Origin: Vigna angularis
Lineage: Eukaryota > Streptophyta > Magnoliopsida > Fabales > Fabaceae
Direction of reading: 5' to 3'
Assembly (NCBI RefSeq): GCF_016808095.1
Contig: NC_068971.1
Span: 7,390,501-7,454,500, forward strand
DNA length: 64,000 nucleotides
Both the position numbers and the translations under genes were made by a program. This document shows, one piece after another, positions 36,681 to 48,949 of the stretch. The notes below the pieces were generated by a model, which worked only from the letters and a program-made list of their open reading frames with translations, was not told the DNA's origin and did no database searches. Each line of letters starts with the position of its first letter. The stretch's first letter is position 1.

Positions 36681-38720
36681 ATGGATAAAGAGAAAACCTC
36701 ACAAACCCCAAGAAGAATGACAAGGTCTTTGGCTTCATCTCCGACATCCACTTCAAATAATGTAATTGCAGCAAAAGTAAACAGCCTTGAACCTTCGACA
36801 ATCAACGACCTTTTAGTTGGAGGAGATCCAATCAGTCTAGATGACATAATTTCCAACTTTCCTGGTAGAAGAAACCAAATTCTTGAGATTGTGCGTCTTT
36901 TGGGACCTTTGAATTCACCAATGCTTCCTTTGTTTGTATATGGAGGCCCTTGTACTGGAAAAACCAGTGTCATTCTTCAATTGTTCAGGCATCTCAACAG
37001 GCCTCTCGTTTATTCTAGTTGTAGGACATGTTATAACCAGGGTATCTTGTTTGAATCTATTCTGAATCAGTTATTTCTCCATAGAAAAAATGCTGCCAAT
37101 GGTTATGCAAATGCAAAACGCTGTGACAGACCTTCTGATTTTGTCAACTTTCTTCGGGAAGCATTGACCAATGTTATAAACAACCTCAAAGAGAAGTCAG
37201 AGAAGTTGGTCTCAAATAAGATGAGACAAGAGAAAATTGGAAACATGATCTACTTGGTTTTTGACAATTTTCATCTTGTTAGGGAATGGGATAAGAGTTC
37301 TACTATATTGCCTTTACTGTTTAATCTCTATGATATGCTAAAGATGCATGAGGTGGGTCTGATTTTTATCAGTAGTACTTCCCCAGACACATTTTACTCC
37401 AACATGGGATATGTAGAGCCTATCCCCGTTTACTTTCCTGATTATACAGAAGGTGATATTCGTCAAATATTATTAAGAAACCAAGTGAACCAGAAGCTTT
37501 ATTCCTCATTTCTCGAGTAACACACTTTATCCGTATATCTCTTTCCATTGTCTGCTTTACATTATCTCATATAGTGAAGACTTTTATCTCTTCTTTTCTT
37601 GCAGTGTAGTTCTGAAGTCTTTTTATGGAATTACAAAGCAAGTTGGTGATTTGTCTGCCGCCTTAAAGCCACTATATGAAAAATATTGTGAACCTTTAAG
37701 TGATAAGGGAAAGGGAGTTGCTCCTGATCAACAGATGAGGCGAAGGCTGCTTGCTCATATCAACCCTCATATTGGCCCCTCTTTGAATGAGATATTTAAG
37801 GTTTCATCCCTTTCTTCTACTGAAGTGGAGGCCCGGAAAGAGGAAAAGCGGAAGGGAAATCCCAGGAGATTGGCGAAATCTGAAGAACTAGGCAGTCTTG
37901 ATTTTCATATGTCTACTAGTGCAAAGTATCTTCTGATTTCGGCATTTCTTGCCTCCAGAAACCCAGCTACTCTTGATGCTTCTCTTTTTGATTCCAAAGG
38001 TGGTTCTGATAATCGAAAGCGAAAGAGGAAGTAAGTATGATGATTTAATATCAATACCAAATATGTCATGTTATGATCACAAAGTGGCATGATTTAACAC
38101 TCTTCATCATTGTGAATGAAGCCTTTTTCTGGCCTTTCCCATGTACTCAATTTCCTTCTCACTTTTGTCTTTGTAGGAATTAAAATTCTAACTATTGTCT
38201 GATTTGGATGTTTACGTTTTTATTTTTCTGAGTTGTGCTTTTTCATGGGTAGGCCTTCTGAGAAAGCGATGGAACGGAAAGAAACTTTGGAAGAGGAGCT
38301 ACTAATGAAAGGACCTGGAACTTTCCCATTGGAGAGGTTGTTAGCCATCTTTCAGTGCCTAGTATCAGTCGCCGAAGATGAGGAAGAACCAAACAATGAT
38401 GGATTTGGAGTTGAGGGTGGCAGTGCTGGACTGATGTCTGATGTTCTTTTGCAGCTGTCTAGTCTCTGCAATGCTAATTTTATATTCAAAGGTAGAAGCT
38501 GTCCAATTGAGGGCTCAACCCGGTATCGATCAACCATTTCCGAAGATCTGGCTTTGAAGGTGACATCTATGTCTAACTTTCCCTCAAAATTCTTTGGTAT
38601 TGTTTATGTAAAGAGATTCAATATACTCATAAACTACAAACAAAAAGTAACGCTTTCAATTTTCTTAAGCAGGTTGCAAGGAGCCTTAAGTTTCCATTAT
38701 CAAAGTATTTGTATAGTTAG
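36681..38720 (+). CDS. ORC5: Origin recognition complex subunit 5 (4 coding exons, 538 aa)
   Basis: Exons: 36681-37516, 37605-38030, 38253-38559, 38673-38720; phases close and give 538 aa, close to the size I recall for Arabidopsis ORC5. ORC5 is a AAA+ subunit of the complex that marks replication origins and loads CDC6/MCM in the nucleus. The Walker A motif GGPCTGKT is at 88-95. The Walker B region YLVFDN (191-196) has Asp-Asn instead of Asp-Glu, so ATP binding is likely but hydrolysis weak. Family phrases include RPLVYSSCRTCYNQGILFES, RCDRPSDFVNFLREAL, SAKYLLISAFLASRNPATLD and NRKRKRK. The C terminus SLKFPLSKYLY is typical. A 5' UTR intron of about 1.2 kb seems to separate the promoter at about 35.4 kb from the ATG. 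Confidence 0.95.
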
Positions 38721-40295
38721 TAATATTTTTGACATCAGCGTTTCACGAAGCAGGGATATCAACTTTTTTCTCTTACAGATCTGCCAAGTGCTTACAACCT
38801 CTACTGTCATCAACATGAATCAGATGGAATCTCCTTAGAATGCTTGAAGTCAAACCAATAGTGTAGAATTGTGACCATGGAAAATCCATGGATGTTGAAT
38901 AGATAATTCTTTGTGACATTTTTCTGGTTTTATGATTACTTGTAGATCTGCATTTACATTTTTATTTGAAGTTGTTTACATCTTGTAAGAAACATTGTAT
39001 GTAGATGTACCTTAATTTTTGAAATCAATCTTTAATGTTGGCATTAGTATTGTAAGATTTGGCAGAAAAATTCTTGGATTTGTTTCTATGAATTGCAATG
39101 AAAAATGTACATGTTTAAGTAGTATTGGCAAACCAATTAGTGGTATCAGTTTGACCATTAACTGAACGCTCTACTGATAAAACTGAACTAATTAAACTAT
39201 CGGCTTAAAAAGCAGTCAAATCGCGACTCAATTGAACCGATTCATCAACCAAGCACCAAAAGATTGGTAAACAGGGTTTCATACGTTCCCTGCTAAGAAG
39301 AACATTTTTATCACCATTAGCGATGGTTGATAAAGTTAAGTATGTGTCTAATCATTGTAAAATGAACTCATGGATGTTTGGTAGACAGATACATATTATG
39401 TTATATGATTTGTTAATTTGTTTTTATCATATTGTTAATTTTGTCATTTTATAAATTATATACACGTTGATACTTAAAAATACTAATTTTAACACAATTT
39501 TTTGTTAGTAATGAAAATTTTCTAAACTTTACAAATTATAACAGAGATTCATTAAATAAGTTGTGTAAGACTGACAAGACTCAGTCATTTTCAATCAATT
39601 AGAAAGAGTTATTCAAAATAGACTGTTCCTAGCATTTTCATTACAAACTCAATTAAATTAGATTAATAAATCGTGTATTAGTGTTTTTATTAGTTCAATG
39701 GCCAGTTATTTTTTAAAACATTGATATAATGAAAAAGATAAAGATACAGATGTCCTTGTTAGAGAGATATAATTAAATAGCTGAATAATCTAATTAACAT
39801 GTATATACTGAGCTTGTGATTGCTTAGATGAGGTTTGACATGAGGAAACAGCCCACTGACTTTCTATACATAAAGCATTTGAGTTCATGGAACAAAGGCA
39901 TGGGCAAAAGGGAAAAGGACCAGTAAAGTGAGTTTATTACTGAGTTTGGCTATAAAGTAAGCAAGTAAAAATGTATCTAATATTGACTTAATTTAAAGTG
40001 TATTCTAAGCTTACCTTACTAAAATATAAGGGTACCTTTACTTACTCATTTTAGAAACAAACTCACTGTAGAGAAGTGTCGAGGAAAAGGAGCAAAATTA
40101 ATCCAAGATTTCTTCTTGGAGACACTATTTTATCAAAGGCCATGGTTTATGGTGAAAACTTCCATGGTGTCTCTTTCTTTTCCAATTTTTTAGGGTGTTT
40201 AATCTTCCAAGACATGTTTGGTAATCTGATTACTGTTCCATCCGTTTCTATATTTCAATGGCTAAAAAGGCTACACTTTCCTTGGCATGTAATCT
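38721..40295. other. Spacer between ORC5 and the PHT4 gene (convergent)
   Basis: 3' flanks of two convergent genes. The segment 39120-39300 resembles decayed transposon sequence. No gene is supported; the short plus-strand frames at 40076-40449 overlap the 3' end of the transporter gene on the other strand. Confidence 0.5.
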
Positions 40296-43200
40296 TCAGT
40301 CAAGAACTTTCTCTCCAGTAGAAAAGATATTCCACACCAATGTCCCTATTATGTACAAAGCAACAGCAACCTTAAAAACATCATTCCAAGAACCTGCAAT
40401 AAAAGATCACATGATTGGAAACCTAGAAAGAAGTTACAAAACAAGGTGAACTTCAAAATGAAGAGGGAACTCTCAAACCTCGCTGGAGTATTAAACCAGT
40501 TGCAGCTGTACCAAATACACCAGCAAGCACTCCTGCCGTATTTGATAGTCCAAGCAATACACCCTGAAATTGAATCTCGTGAATAATATGATAGATGCAT
40601 ATTTAGATGTATGAGTTGATGTATAACTATCAAGAACAATAATTGAAGTGAAGTGCATTGTAGTCTTCAATCTTTGGGTAAAATTGTTTCAGTGGTCTGC
40701 CATATTCTTTTTACTAATAGTATTAGTACTTTTAAGCTCACATTTGACAGTTTATTGGTTGTTGTCATGTAAATTAGCAAAGCAAATACTCACAGCATAG
40801 CGGGGTCCAATATCTTGGTGATTGGAATAGAGACCAGATTGTGAGAATGCATCAGATCCCTGTCAAGAAAATAACATATTATGGTTAAATTAAGGTTATT
40901 CTGCATATATTTAGAACATATGGAAACGTGTTGTAATGGTTCAAAAAATAGAGGAAACTCAAACCTGACTACACGCCATGCATAGTACAGCCATGGCAGG
41001 TGTTCTGACATGGCTCAGTTGAGAAAGAAAAAATGCAGGACCCAGAAATCCTATTGATTGCATGATCTGCAAACTCAAAACCATTAAAAGCAGGAACATT
41101 TTGAAGAGTGAAATCAATGCAAAATATTTCCTTCGATTTAGCACCGAAATGAATGGATGCCTAAGCACTATTATTTAAGAAAAAAGGCATTCCATTAAGA
41201 ACATCATATGTATAGCAGTTGGCCATGCATGACAAAATTATGCTATAAGAACAATAATTTTCTTGCCTTTCGAACAGTTGTTATGGAGACGCCTTTTCTC
41301 ACAAGTGTGTCAGCAATCCACCCACCAATATTTGCAAAAGCAGCCATGGTTAACCATGGAAGAACACATAAGAGCCCAGATTCAGTGAGGTTGAACTTCA
41401 GAACCTGAGAAAATGATTAGTCTATTGATTCAGTAGCCTAAAAGCGGAAATGTACTGTAATGTACTTAGTACTGAGTTCATTTTATAGATACATACAACT
41501 AAGAAAGTAGTTAAATTTATTAAAAAGTTAGTACCTGATTATAATAAGTAGGCATCCAGGTCAGAAGAATAAAAGTCCCCCAATTGTGACAGAAGTGGGA
41601 GATTATAAGAGCCCAAACCGGTGCTTTTGATAAAATTAATTTCCAAGGAATGGAAGAAACAGGTGCATTTGATACATTGCCTTCTAGTATGAGCCTTTTC
41701 TCCTCTATCCCAAGATCTGGGTCATCTTTTGGGGAGCTATATGCCTGGTAGAGCCCAAGAGAGAGGAAAGGAAATGAGTCAACAGGCTAAGCAGGAAACT
41801 AAGCAGTGCCCCTGCCATTTAGAACTTTCATGTGCAATGATAATGTGTTTCCACCTAAATAGAATTTCAGAGGCCTTGTTGTGCAAAAAAGTTGGTCTGC
41901 TCTTATATCCAGTCAATGGATAATTATTCTTGAAAATAAAATTGCATACTGATGAAATTGAAGTCATACACTATGACACTTTTTAGACTATCCCCCTTAA
42001 TTATGGGTTGTCAGGGGGAAGGTTATTTTTTCCTCCTCTCAATTTTTTTTTCCATTAGGAAAAGATACATGTATTAGACTTCATTGAAACTAAAGTGAAA
42101 TTGACTTACATTTCTTAACCACAAGGCAAACCAGATACTTCCAAGGGATCCAAAAGAGTAAAAAACTGATGGCCACCCAAATTTTTGGATTAGTAACGGT
42201 GAAAATGCCAAGCCAACCACCGAACCAAGGTACATGCCACTATATACTAGGGCCAGTGATCTGCTTCTCTCTGAAACTGGAATCCACTTGGAAAGCATAT
42301 TATTCATAGCAGGCATGGCAACACCCTGAAAACAAAGAATTAGCATGGTGGGTTTCTAAATCTTAAGACTAAGATTGATGTCTACATGCATAGACTTTCG
42401 ACATGAGATCATTCATATGGTAAAATATAATCCATTTGTCTGTATTATTTTACACATGGATATCTTGGTTTTGGAGGGTAGAGGTAATAAACAATGAAAC
42501 TATGTTTGTCCATCTTGGTTGCATTGTGCATCACTTGCCCTGTCTGTTTTAAATGAAAATAAAGTTCATGCTTTGAGGCTAGTTTTCTAACTTTTTATTC
42601 ATGCTTACATGATAGAAGTTGCAAGCAATGCTATCGACCAAAAGTCCATAATAAAGCTTGTCAGAGCCTAACAATTGACACTCCAAATTTTGAGGAGCAC
42701 CAAAGCATTAAGGTTCAGATGAAGTTTTACAAAAAGGTTGGTCTGTTTATTACGTGTGTGAAATCCTAAAGTATTGCTATATGATAGACCAAGTCTAACA
42801 TATGTACATCCTGTCCTAGCATTTTTGTGAAGATGAAGCATACGATATCCTAAGAGTCTTTGGAGATTATTAAGATCATTCAGAAGTCCTCTTACCTGTT
42901 CAGCGCTTTAGAAACTTATAAGTGTGAAGGGAATATATATATAACTTTATTCTGATTCTCACGTTAATGATTTACATCATATAAATAGAAAAGGAATAAA
43001 AACAGCCTATTTCTATAGTATCAACATATCAGGAATTGATTTGATCCAGACTAATCTTCCCCTCAATTATACGGATTTTATTTCCTATCATAATCTGAAT
43101 TTAACACCAGATTTCAACCTTCCTAATTTACTGACAAAACTCATATTTTGTCTTTATAAAGATATTTGAAGGAATAAAAATTCAATCTAACTCCACTTTT

Positions 43201-45758
43201 GTAATTTTCTTTTCATTTATCCTTTTTTAAAGCTGATAATTGATTTTGCATTAGAATAGATATCTGGATAAGGGACCATACGAACTTGTTTTCTTAACCA
43301 AGTTGATGAAACCATGAAAGTAGTATAGATATATAATAGACCAACCTCACCGATCCCCATAAATGCACGCATAATAAGCAAACAAGGGAGCCCAATTCTT
43401 GCAGCAATAGGTGTTAAAATTGTTGCCATTGACCACCAGACAACTCCGAAACCTAGCACTAGTTTCCCACCAAGTTTGTCGGCCCATATGCCACCAAGGA
43501 TCTAAACCAGAAAAACAAAACAACGTTGCATGAATGTATGTCAGTACGCAACTATGAAAAGACAATTAAAGAACTGTATTTCTATTAAGAAACAAAAAAA
43601 AATTGTGCCAAGCTCAACTAGCAGTGGTACTCTATTGCGTACTAGAAGTTAAATGTATCAGATCAATTTGTTGTTTAAAGTACTATGTTCAGGATGGAGG
43701 GTATAGCGATCACACCTGTGTAAGAAGGTAGCCCCAGAAGAAAGATGACTGAATTAGGCCAACTGTTGCACTGTTCCACTTAAATTCTTGAGACATTGGA
43801 AGTATTGCTATACTCATATTCACCTGTTTAATATAATGGACAAGTAAAGAACGAGAGAAACATCAGTTGTTCATATTAAAAACACAACTATCAAGAACAG
43901 GAAAATTTAAAAACACAACTACATCAGTAGTTCATATTGAAAAGATTTGGACTCACTTATGTTACTAACATCACAATGTGATGTTATAAGAGATTAATCG
44001 AGACGCAAAAAGTTATAATAGGGCCTACCGTTATTTATGCAGGACCTATTAAATTTTCGTTTTATCTTTCTCAAAACATCACATTGCCTTGTTAGTAAGT
44101 AATAAGAAAGTATCCAAATTCTAGTTTAAGGAAAAACCATAATATCAACTTCTGCATAAAATGTAGCACTGTATTGGAGATTGTAGAGACTTTGCAATGC
44201 CACCCAATGAAATATGAAGGAATGTTAAGGAATGAGACATGGCAGTATATTGGAATTTAAATTGTGTGAATACTAAGTGAAAACACTCACACGATCCATG
44301 TTGCACAGCAGAAATGCTGCAAAACATAGCAACACAACAACCCAACGCTTTGGAAACTTCTGCCACCAAGAAGATACTTGTGGAACATTCCCTTCCAAGA
44401 GAATGGCTTCACCTGTCCCTTCAGCTGATGCAAGAGGATTGACCTCTGATTCTGTAATATCATAATCCTCAGACTTGTAATGAACACAAGCCGGATTAGC
44501 CTTACCAACTTTGTTTAAACCCAGTCCATATACTGCTCTTCGTTGAATAAGGCTACAGCTATAGAGATCTGAAGAGAGGGAGTAGTGACATCTTCTGCTG
44601 GCGTTTAGTTTCATGTTCATGCAGTGAATAGGTCTCTGCGATATTGAAGAACAACGCTGCACTTCATCTTCAAATGTTGGTATTAGTTTTGAAACTTTCT
44701 CATTCAAAGGTTCTCTAGCATGAAAACGCATCCCATGCCAGCATCTTGAGAAATAATCCTTTGCATTCTGGCCACCATAACGTGCAACAAATGCACAAGA
44801 AATGTCCCCTCTTTGAGGTGATAGATCCTTTCCCAAATGATATAAATTTCCTGCCCATATCAAACAGTTGCTTAAACCTGTTCATAGTCTGCTGTAGTGA
44901 TCTACATAAAGCAAGCTCAGAGGGTTTCAAGGGGATCAAAATCAAACCTAATTGATACACATTCTCAAACTTACCATAATTTCCATGCATTGCTGAACAA
45001 TAGGTAATACTCTCATCAAAATAAACTACAGAAAAAGTTATCCATGCTTTACTCCATCCATAATTTTATCAGATCATCTATGTATAAATTCTGGCAACTA
45101 TGGTACGTCAAATAACATAAAAAATCTTGGTTTCAGAAAGTGGAATGTCAAAAACTTTTTCCCCTTGGTGAACTAATTGGATTGTTGAGAGCCAAATGCG
45201 TGAAGCGTGCATTAGAAGATGTTACTTTCTACCATGTTAAACCATTGAGAAAAACAAAGTATCCCTGAATACTCAACAGTTTCATATCTAAAGCAAGTTT
45301 TCAATTTACCAAAAGCCACTCTAATTGTTGGCAAGAACATAAAAAGGGTCATCATCATTCCCCAAGTTCCCCCTTCTTCCTGCTATAAAAAGAATGTGGG
45401 AAAATGTTTTGTACAGTAAAATCTTCAGTATTTAATTCCAACGTTTGGCTTTACTATCTACAGCTCTACGAAGTATAACCCTATAGAGTAGACTGATTCT
45501 ATACCAAATAACTTTCACCAGCACCAAAAATAATAACAATAATGAGAAAGAAAAGGGGAAAAAAATCTCTAGCAATAGTAGGCTTGAAAGAAAAAGGAAC
45601 AAAGCAAGAGATAATTTAATCATAAAAATAACTGAGCAAAATAATAGAAGAAAAAGAAAAGAATTAGCAGAGTGAAAAGTAATCATGGTTGAGGAAGAAA
45701 AACCTGGTCCAATGAAAGAAGTGAAGTTTGTGTTGGAAAGCAAACCACCCAGAGCCAT
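40296..45758 (-). CDS. PHT4;4: Plastid PHT4/ANTR anion transporter (11 exons, 597 aa)
   Basis: Exons on the minus strand: 45758-45704, 44850-44291, 43823-43716, 43501-43346, 42325-42110, 41744-41535, 41404-41267, 41066-40965, 40859-40794, 40563-40479, 40393-40296; phases close to 597 aa. Residues 1 to about 180 are Ser/Arg/Lys-rich and unlike a membrane domain, fitting a plastid transit region. Then comes a 12-helix major facilitator domain with KFPKRWVVVLLCFAAFLLC, NMDRVNMSIAILPMSQE, AMNNMLSKWIPVSERSRSLA, FCHNWGTFILLTWMPTYYNQ and GPRYAGVLLGLSNTAGVLAG. These match the PHT4 family, closest to my recollection of ANTR2/PHT4;4, described in Arabidopsis as a chloroplast ascorbate transporter; other members move phosphate. 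The paralogue call is less sure than the family. Intron 7 has a GC donor. It is longer than the Arabidopsis protein, mainly at the N terminus. Confidence 0.88.
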
Positions 45759-46131
45759 TGGTAATGCAAGTGAGGAGCTATGAGAGTGAGAACTGAAAAG
45801 TGAGAAGAAGGGTCTTACACCATTTCACAGCACAAAAACATAATTCAAATTCTGCAAAAATGATGTCATGTCATCCATGGATAATGGAAATCTCTCACTC
45901 CATGCTATGCTAAGCTATTGGATAAGCAGATCATACAATAGAACTTGTGTTTGAAAAGACATTAAAAACTAAAAAAAAATGTTTTTTTTTCACAACCTTT
46001 TGTTCATGTAATCATAATACAATTTTTCAGATAATTAGATGATTTTTTGGGTATTTAATAGAATATGAAATTAATGGAATATGAAATTCCAGTTGCCTTT
46101 TCAGTAAGAAAAAGGAGGGCGGAGAGCGTGA

Positions 46132-46145
46132 CACGTGGCACGTCA
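46132..46145. promoter_or_regulatory. G-box/ABRE and ACGT cluster upstream of the PHT4 gene
   Basis: CACGTGGCACGTCA holds a G-box/ABRE core and a second ACGT core. It lies about 375 bases upstream of the ATG at 45758 (minus strand). Such paired elements fit light or ABA control, which would suit a chloroplast transporter. Confidence 0.45.
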
Positions 46146-46446
46146 TCCTTGCAAATAGTTGGCCAACTGTACAAAAACAGTGAAATTATCGATATACCCC
46201 TTTGGATCAGTGTACTTTTGGTACTGGTAACTTTATAAGAGGAAGTGAACTGAGGGTTACTATGGAAATATAAAAATTTGAAACCTAAGTCTTGACAGCT
46301 TGTCCCTGCAGAAAAGTGCAGGAGAATATATTATTATTATTATTATTTTTAGTGTTATTATTTATTTAATTATTTTTTTAAAGTGTTTCAAAAATACTAA
46401 GGGATGCTATTTTCTTAGGTTCAGTCGTGGAATATTTTGCTTTAGA

Positions 46447-46452
46447 CACGTG
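46447..46452. promoter_or_regulatory. Second G-box (CACGTG) further upstream of the PHT4 gene
   Basis: CACGTG within AGACACGTGGCTGC, about 690 bases upstream of the ATG. It shares ACACGTGGC with the first site. Confidence 0.35.
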
Positions 46453-47904
46453 GCTGCTTCACCAACGTTAAAAGTGTTCTGTGGTTTTGTATGGAACATG
46501 TGTTTCTCAAAGAGAGGAGTTCATTCAAATTGCAAAAATTATTAATTTGAAGCTTCACATAACTCATATCCACTAATGAAGAACCAAGTGTAATAATTAT
46601 AACTTATTTTTATGCTATTATTTAAATAACTAAAGTTAAATACTTTTTTTAAATCATTAAACATTTCCTTAGTTCTTTTTTTATTTTCACCATTGCTTCA
46701 TTTTTTTCATCATTCGTCTATATAATAATTATGAAAAATATTACATTTAAATATCCCTAATTGCCAACAACTACCATAATGGAAACATATCCCGAACTTA
46801 TCAATGGTTTGTCCGTCTGTGTCGGTATGTTAAAAAGTTAGGATGAAATATAACATGAGTTGTCTATTAAAAATAAATCAGTTTTGATACAATTATTCTA
46901 ATTTTTTTTAGATTTTAATCATATTTGTTTATTGTGTTGTTAAATATTTTAAAAAATATTGTCTCGTTTTAAACATCAATAACATGTTAATTCAAATGTT
47001 TTTGAAAAATAGAGATAAATGAATTTTATTTTCAATACAACCACAAAACATTACCACACATACTTTTAACCTAGTTAATTTTTTTTTACTTTTTTGGCAA
47101 ACGGTTTTAGACCAACATTTAACTCGTAATATATTAAAACTGTAAAAATAATTTAAACATTATTTTAATTTGACATGTCAAAAATATTTAATATAGTTAT
47201 ATTAGGAAAACTATAAGAATTTAGAATCCAAAATGTATCTATGTATAAGATAAAAATAATGCATTCAATTTATAAAATAAAAACATATTTAACCTTAATC
47301 AAAATAAATATATTAGGATATAGAATTAAAATAATAAATGAAATTTCAATTATTTAGGTGTATAATAAATGGAATTTTCTTTATTTTGAATTAAAAAAAA
47401 TTATTTAAATATAAAATTTGTAACATCTTATATTAGTATAATTACACTACTAATTAGACTATTATAATTTCAATGTTAAGCACAAACATTCTCTTACATA
47501 AATACTTTGTATTATAGTCCTATGAGAATTTTAAAATATATACATAAACTATCTTTCAAAAACTAAAAAGCTTATTGAATAAAGTTTCTACAATGTAAAA
47601 AATCAATTATATAAAAGATGCATATACTATTCTAAAATAAAATCTCAATAATCTCTTTTTTTTATCATTCTCACCTCTTAATTAATGTATAATTAAGAGT
47701 GAACATAGATTGAATTTTTCAATACTCCATGTAAATTCATTATAGATTTAATATTATCTAAATATACTATAGTTATATCTCTTCAATCTAATTTAATTTG
47801 GATTAAAATTATATCGAATAAATTTGATGAGATCGATTAAATATACTTGATTTTTAAGTCATTAAATATGGGTTGGGCCAATTTGGTTTGTTACTTAGTT
47901 TAAG

Positions 47905-48490
47905 GAGATTTGACTCGACCCTCAGTCAAGGACGACTAGGATCGACTGTCAAAGATGACCCTTGATCAGGGATGGTTTGGGTTGATTCTTGACCCTCGGT
48001 CGGGGATGACTCGTGTTGACCCTCGGTCGGTAAAATTCAAGTAGATTCTTGTTCGACAATGACTTAGATCGACTCTCGATCAAGGACAACTCAGGGAGAC
48101 TCTTGGTCGTGGACAACTTAGACCGATATTAGGTTAGGATTCACTTAACCAACTTTCGACATTGACTGAGCCGGTCAAGGACAACATGGGCTAACCTTCA
48201 ACTAGGATTGATGTGAGCATACTTTTGATTGAGACTGACTTAGGGCTCCCAAGACTGCCTCCACTAGAGTCAACTCATATTGACCTTTGACCAAAATTAA
48301 TATGGATCGACCTTCGATTACGACTAACATTGGTTGACCTTTAATCAAAATAGAATTGATTATTGACTAGGATCATCTGGCCAACTTTTGACCTTGACCA
48401 ACTTGACTAAGATCGACTTAGGTCGAACTTCAACTAAAATCGATGCGAACCGACTTTTAGTTAAGATAAACCCATATTGACCTCGAGACA
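47905..48490. repeat. Degenerate 27-bp minisatellite
   Basis: Units of about 27 bases are seen, such as those starting GACCCTCGGTCGGGGATGAC (about 47990), GACTCTCGATCAAGGACAAC (about 48070) and GACTCTTGGTCGTGGACAAC (about 48097). The units decay progressively to the right but the GACC-TCGGTC and GACT words recur over nearly 600 bases. The array is GC-richer than its flanks. The frame is broken by stops, so it is not coding. Confidence 0.7.
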
Positions 48491-48949
48491 ACCTTAAAAC
48501 TTAAAAATAATTTTTGAGTTATGCATCTTAAAATTTGTTTTTAAAAAGAAAAATTATAGATTAGTAAATACTTTTTAAATTGTGTAATTTAAATTTTATT
48601 AATTGTTTACATTTTAAAAAAATTATTTTTGACAAAATGAAAATTTTTATTTTTATTTTCATAAAATATTTTTATTAACTTTCGAATGGAACAACTCAAA
48701 AGATAAAACAAATAGTATTTTATATACAGATGAAAAAAAATAATTATGGAGGTGCAGGATGAACTGCCCAAAAGTAGATATCAGTGGTCAGCCCAACTCT
48801 CTGAGGTTGAATAATACAATGCCCACAACCCACTTCGAAAGAGGCGAAAGGTTCCCAGCTCCAAGACGGCGTCGTTTAAGATCCTCTTCATTACAATTTT
48901 TCTATCTCGACAATAAGAATTAAAAAAAATAAAAATTCTTAATTTCCAA

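Larger units (their letters stand above)
45759..47900. other. PHT4 promoter and AT-rich spacer
   Basis: The first several hundred bases are upstream sequence of the transporter gene, including the G-boxes listed. A TTA-repeat run lies at 46330-46348. From 46560 the DNA is AT-rich without a recognisable gene. Confidence 0.5.

Noticed and set aside
47905..48490. CRISPR-like array
   Set aside because: Repeats are contiguous, degenerate and without spacers, in a plant genome.
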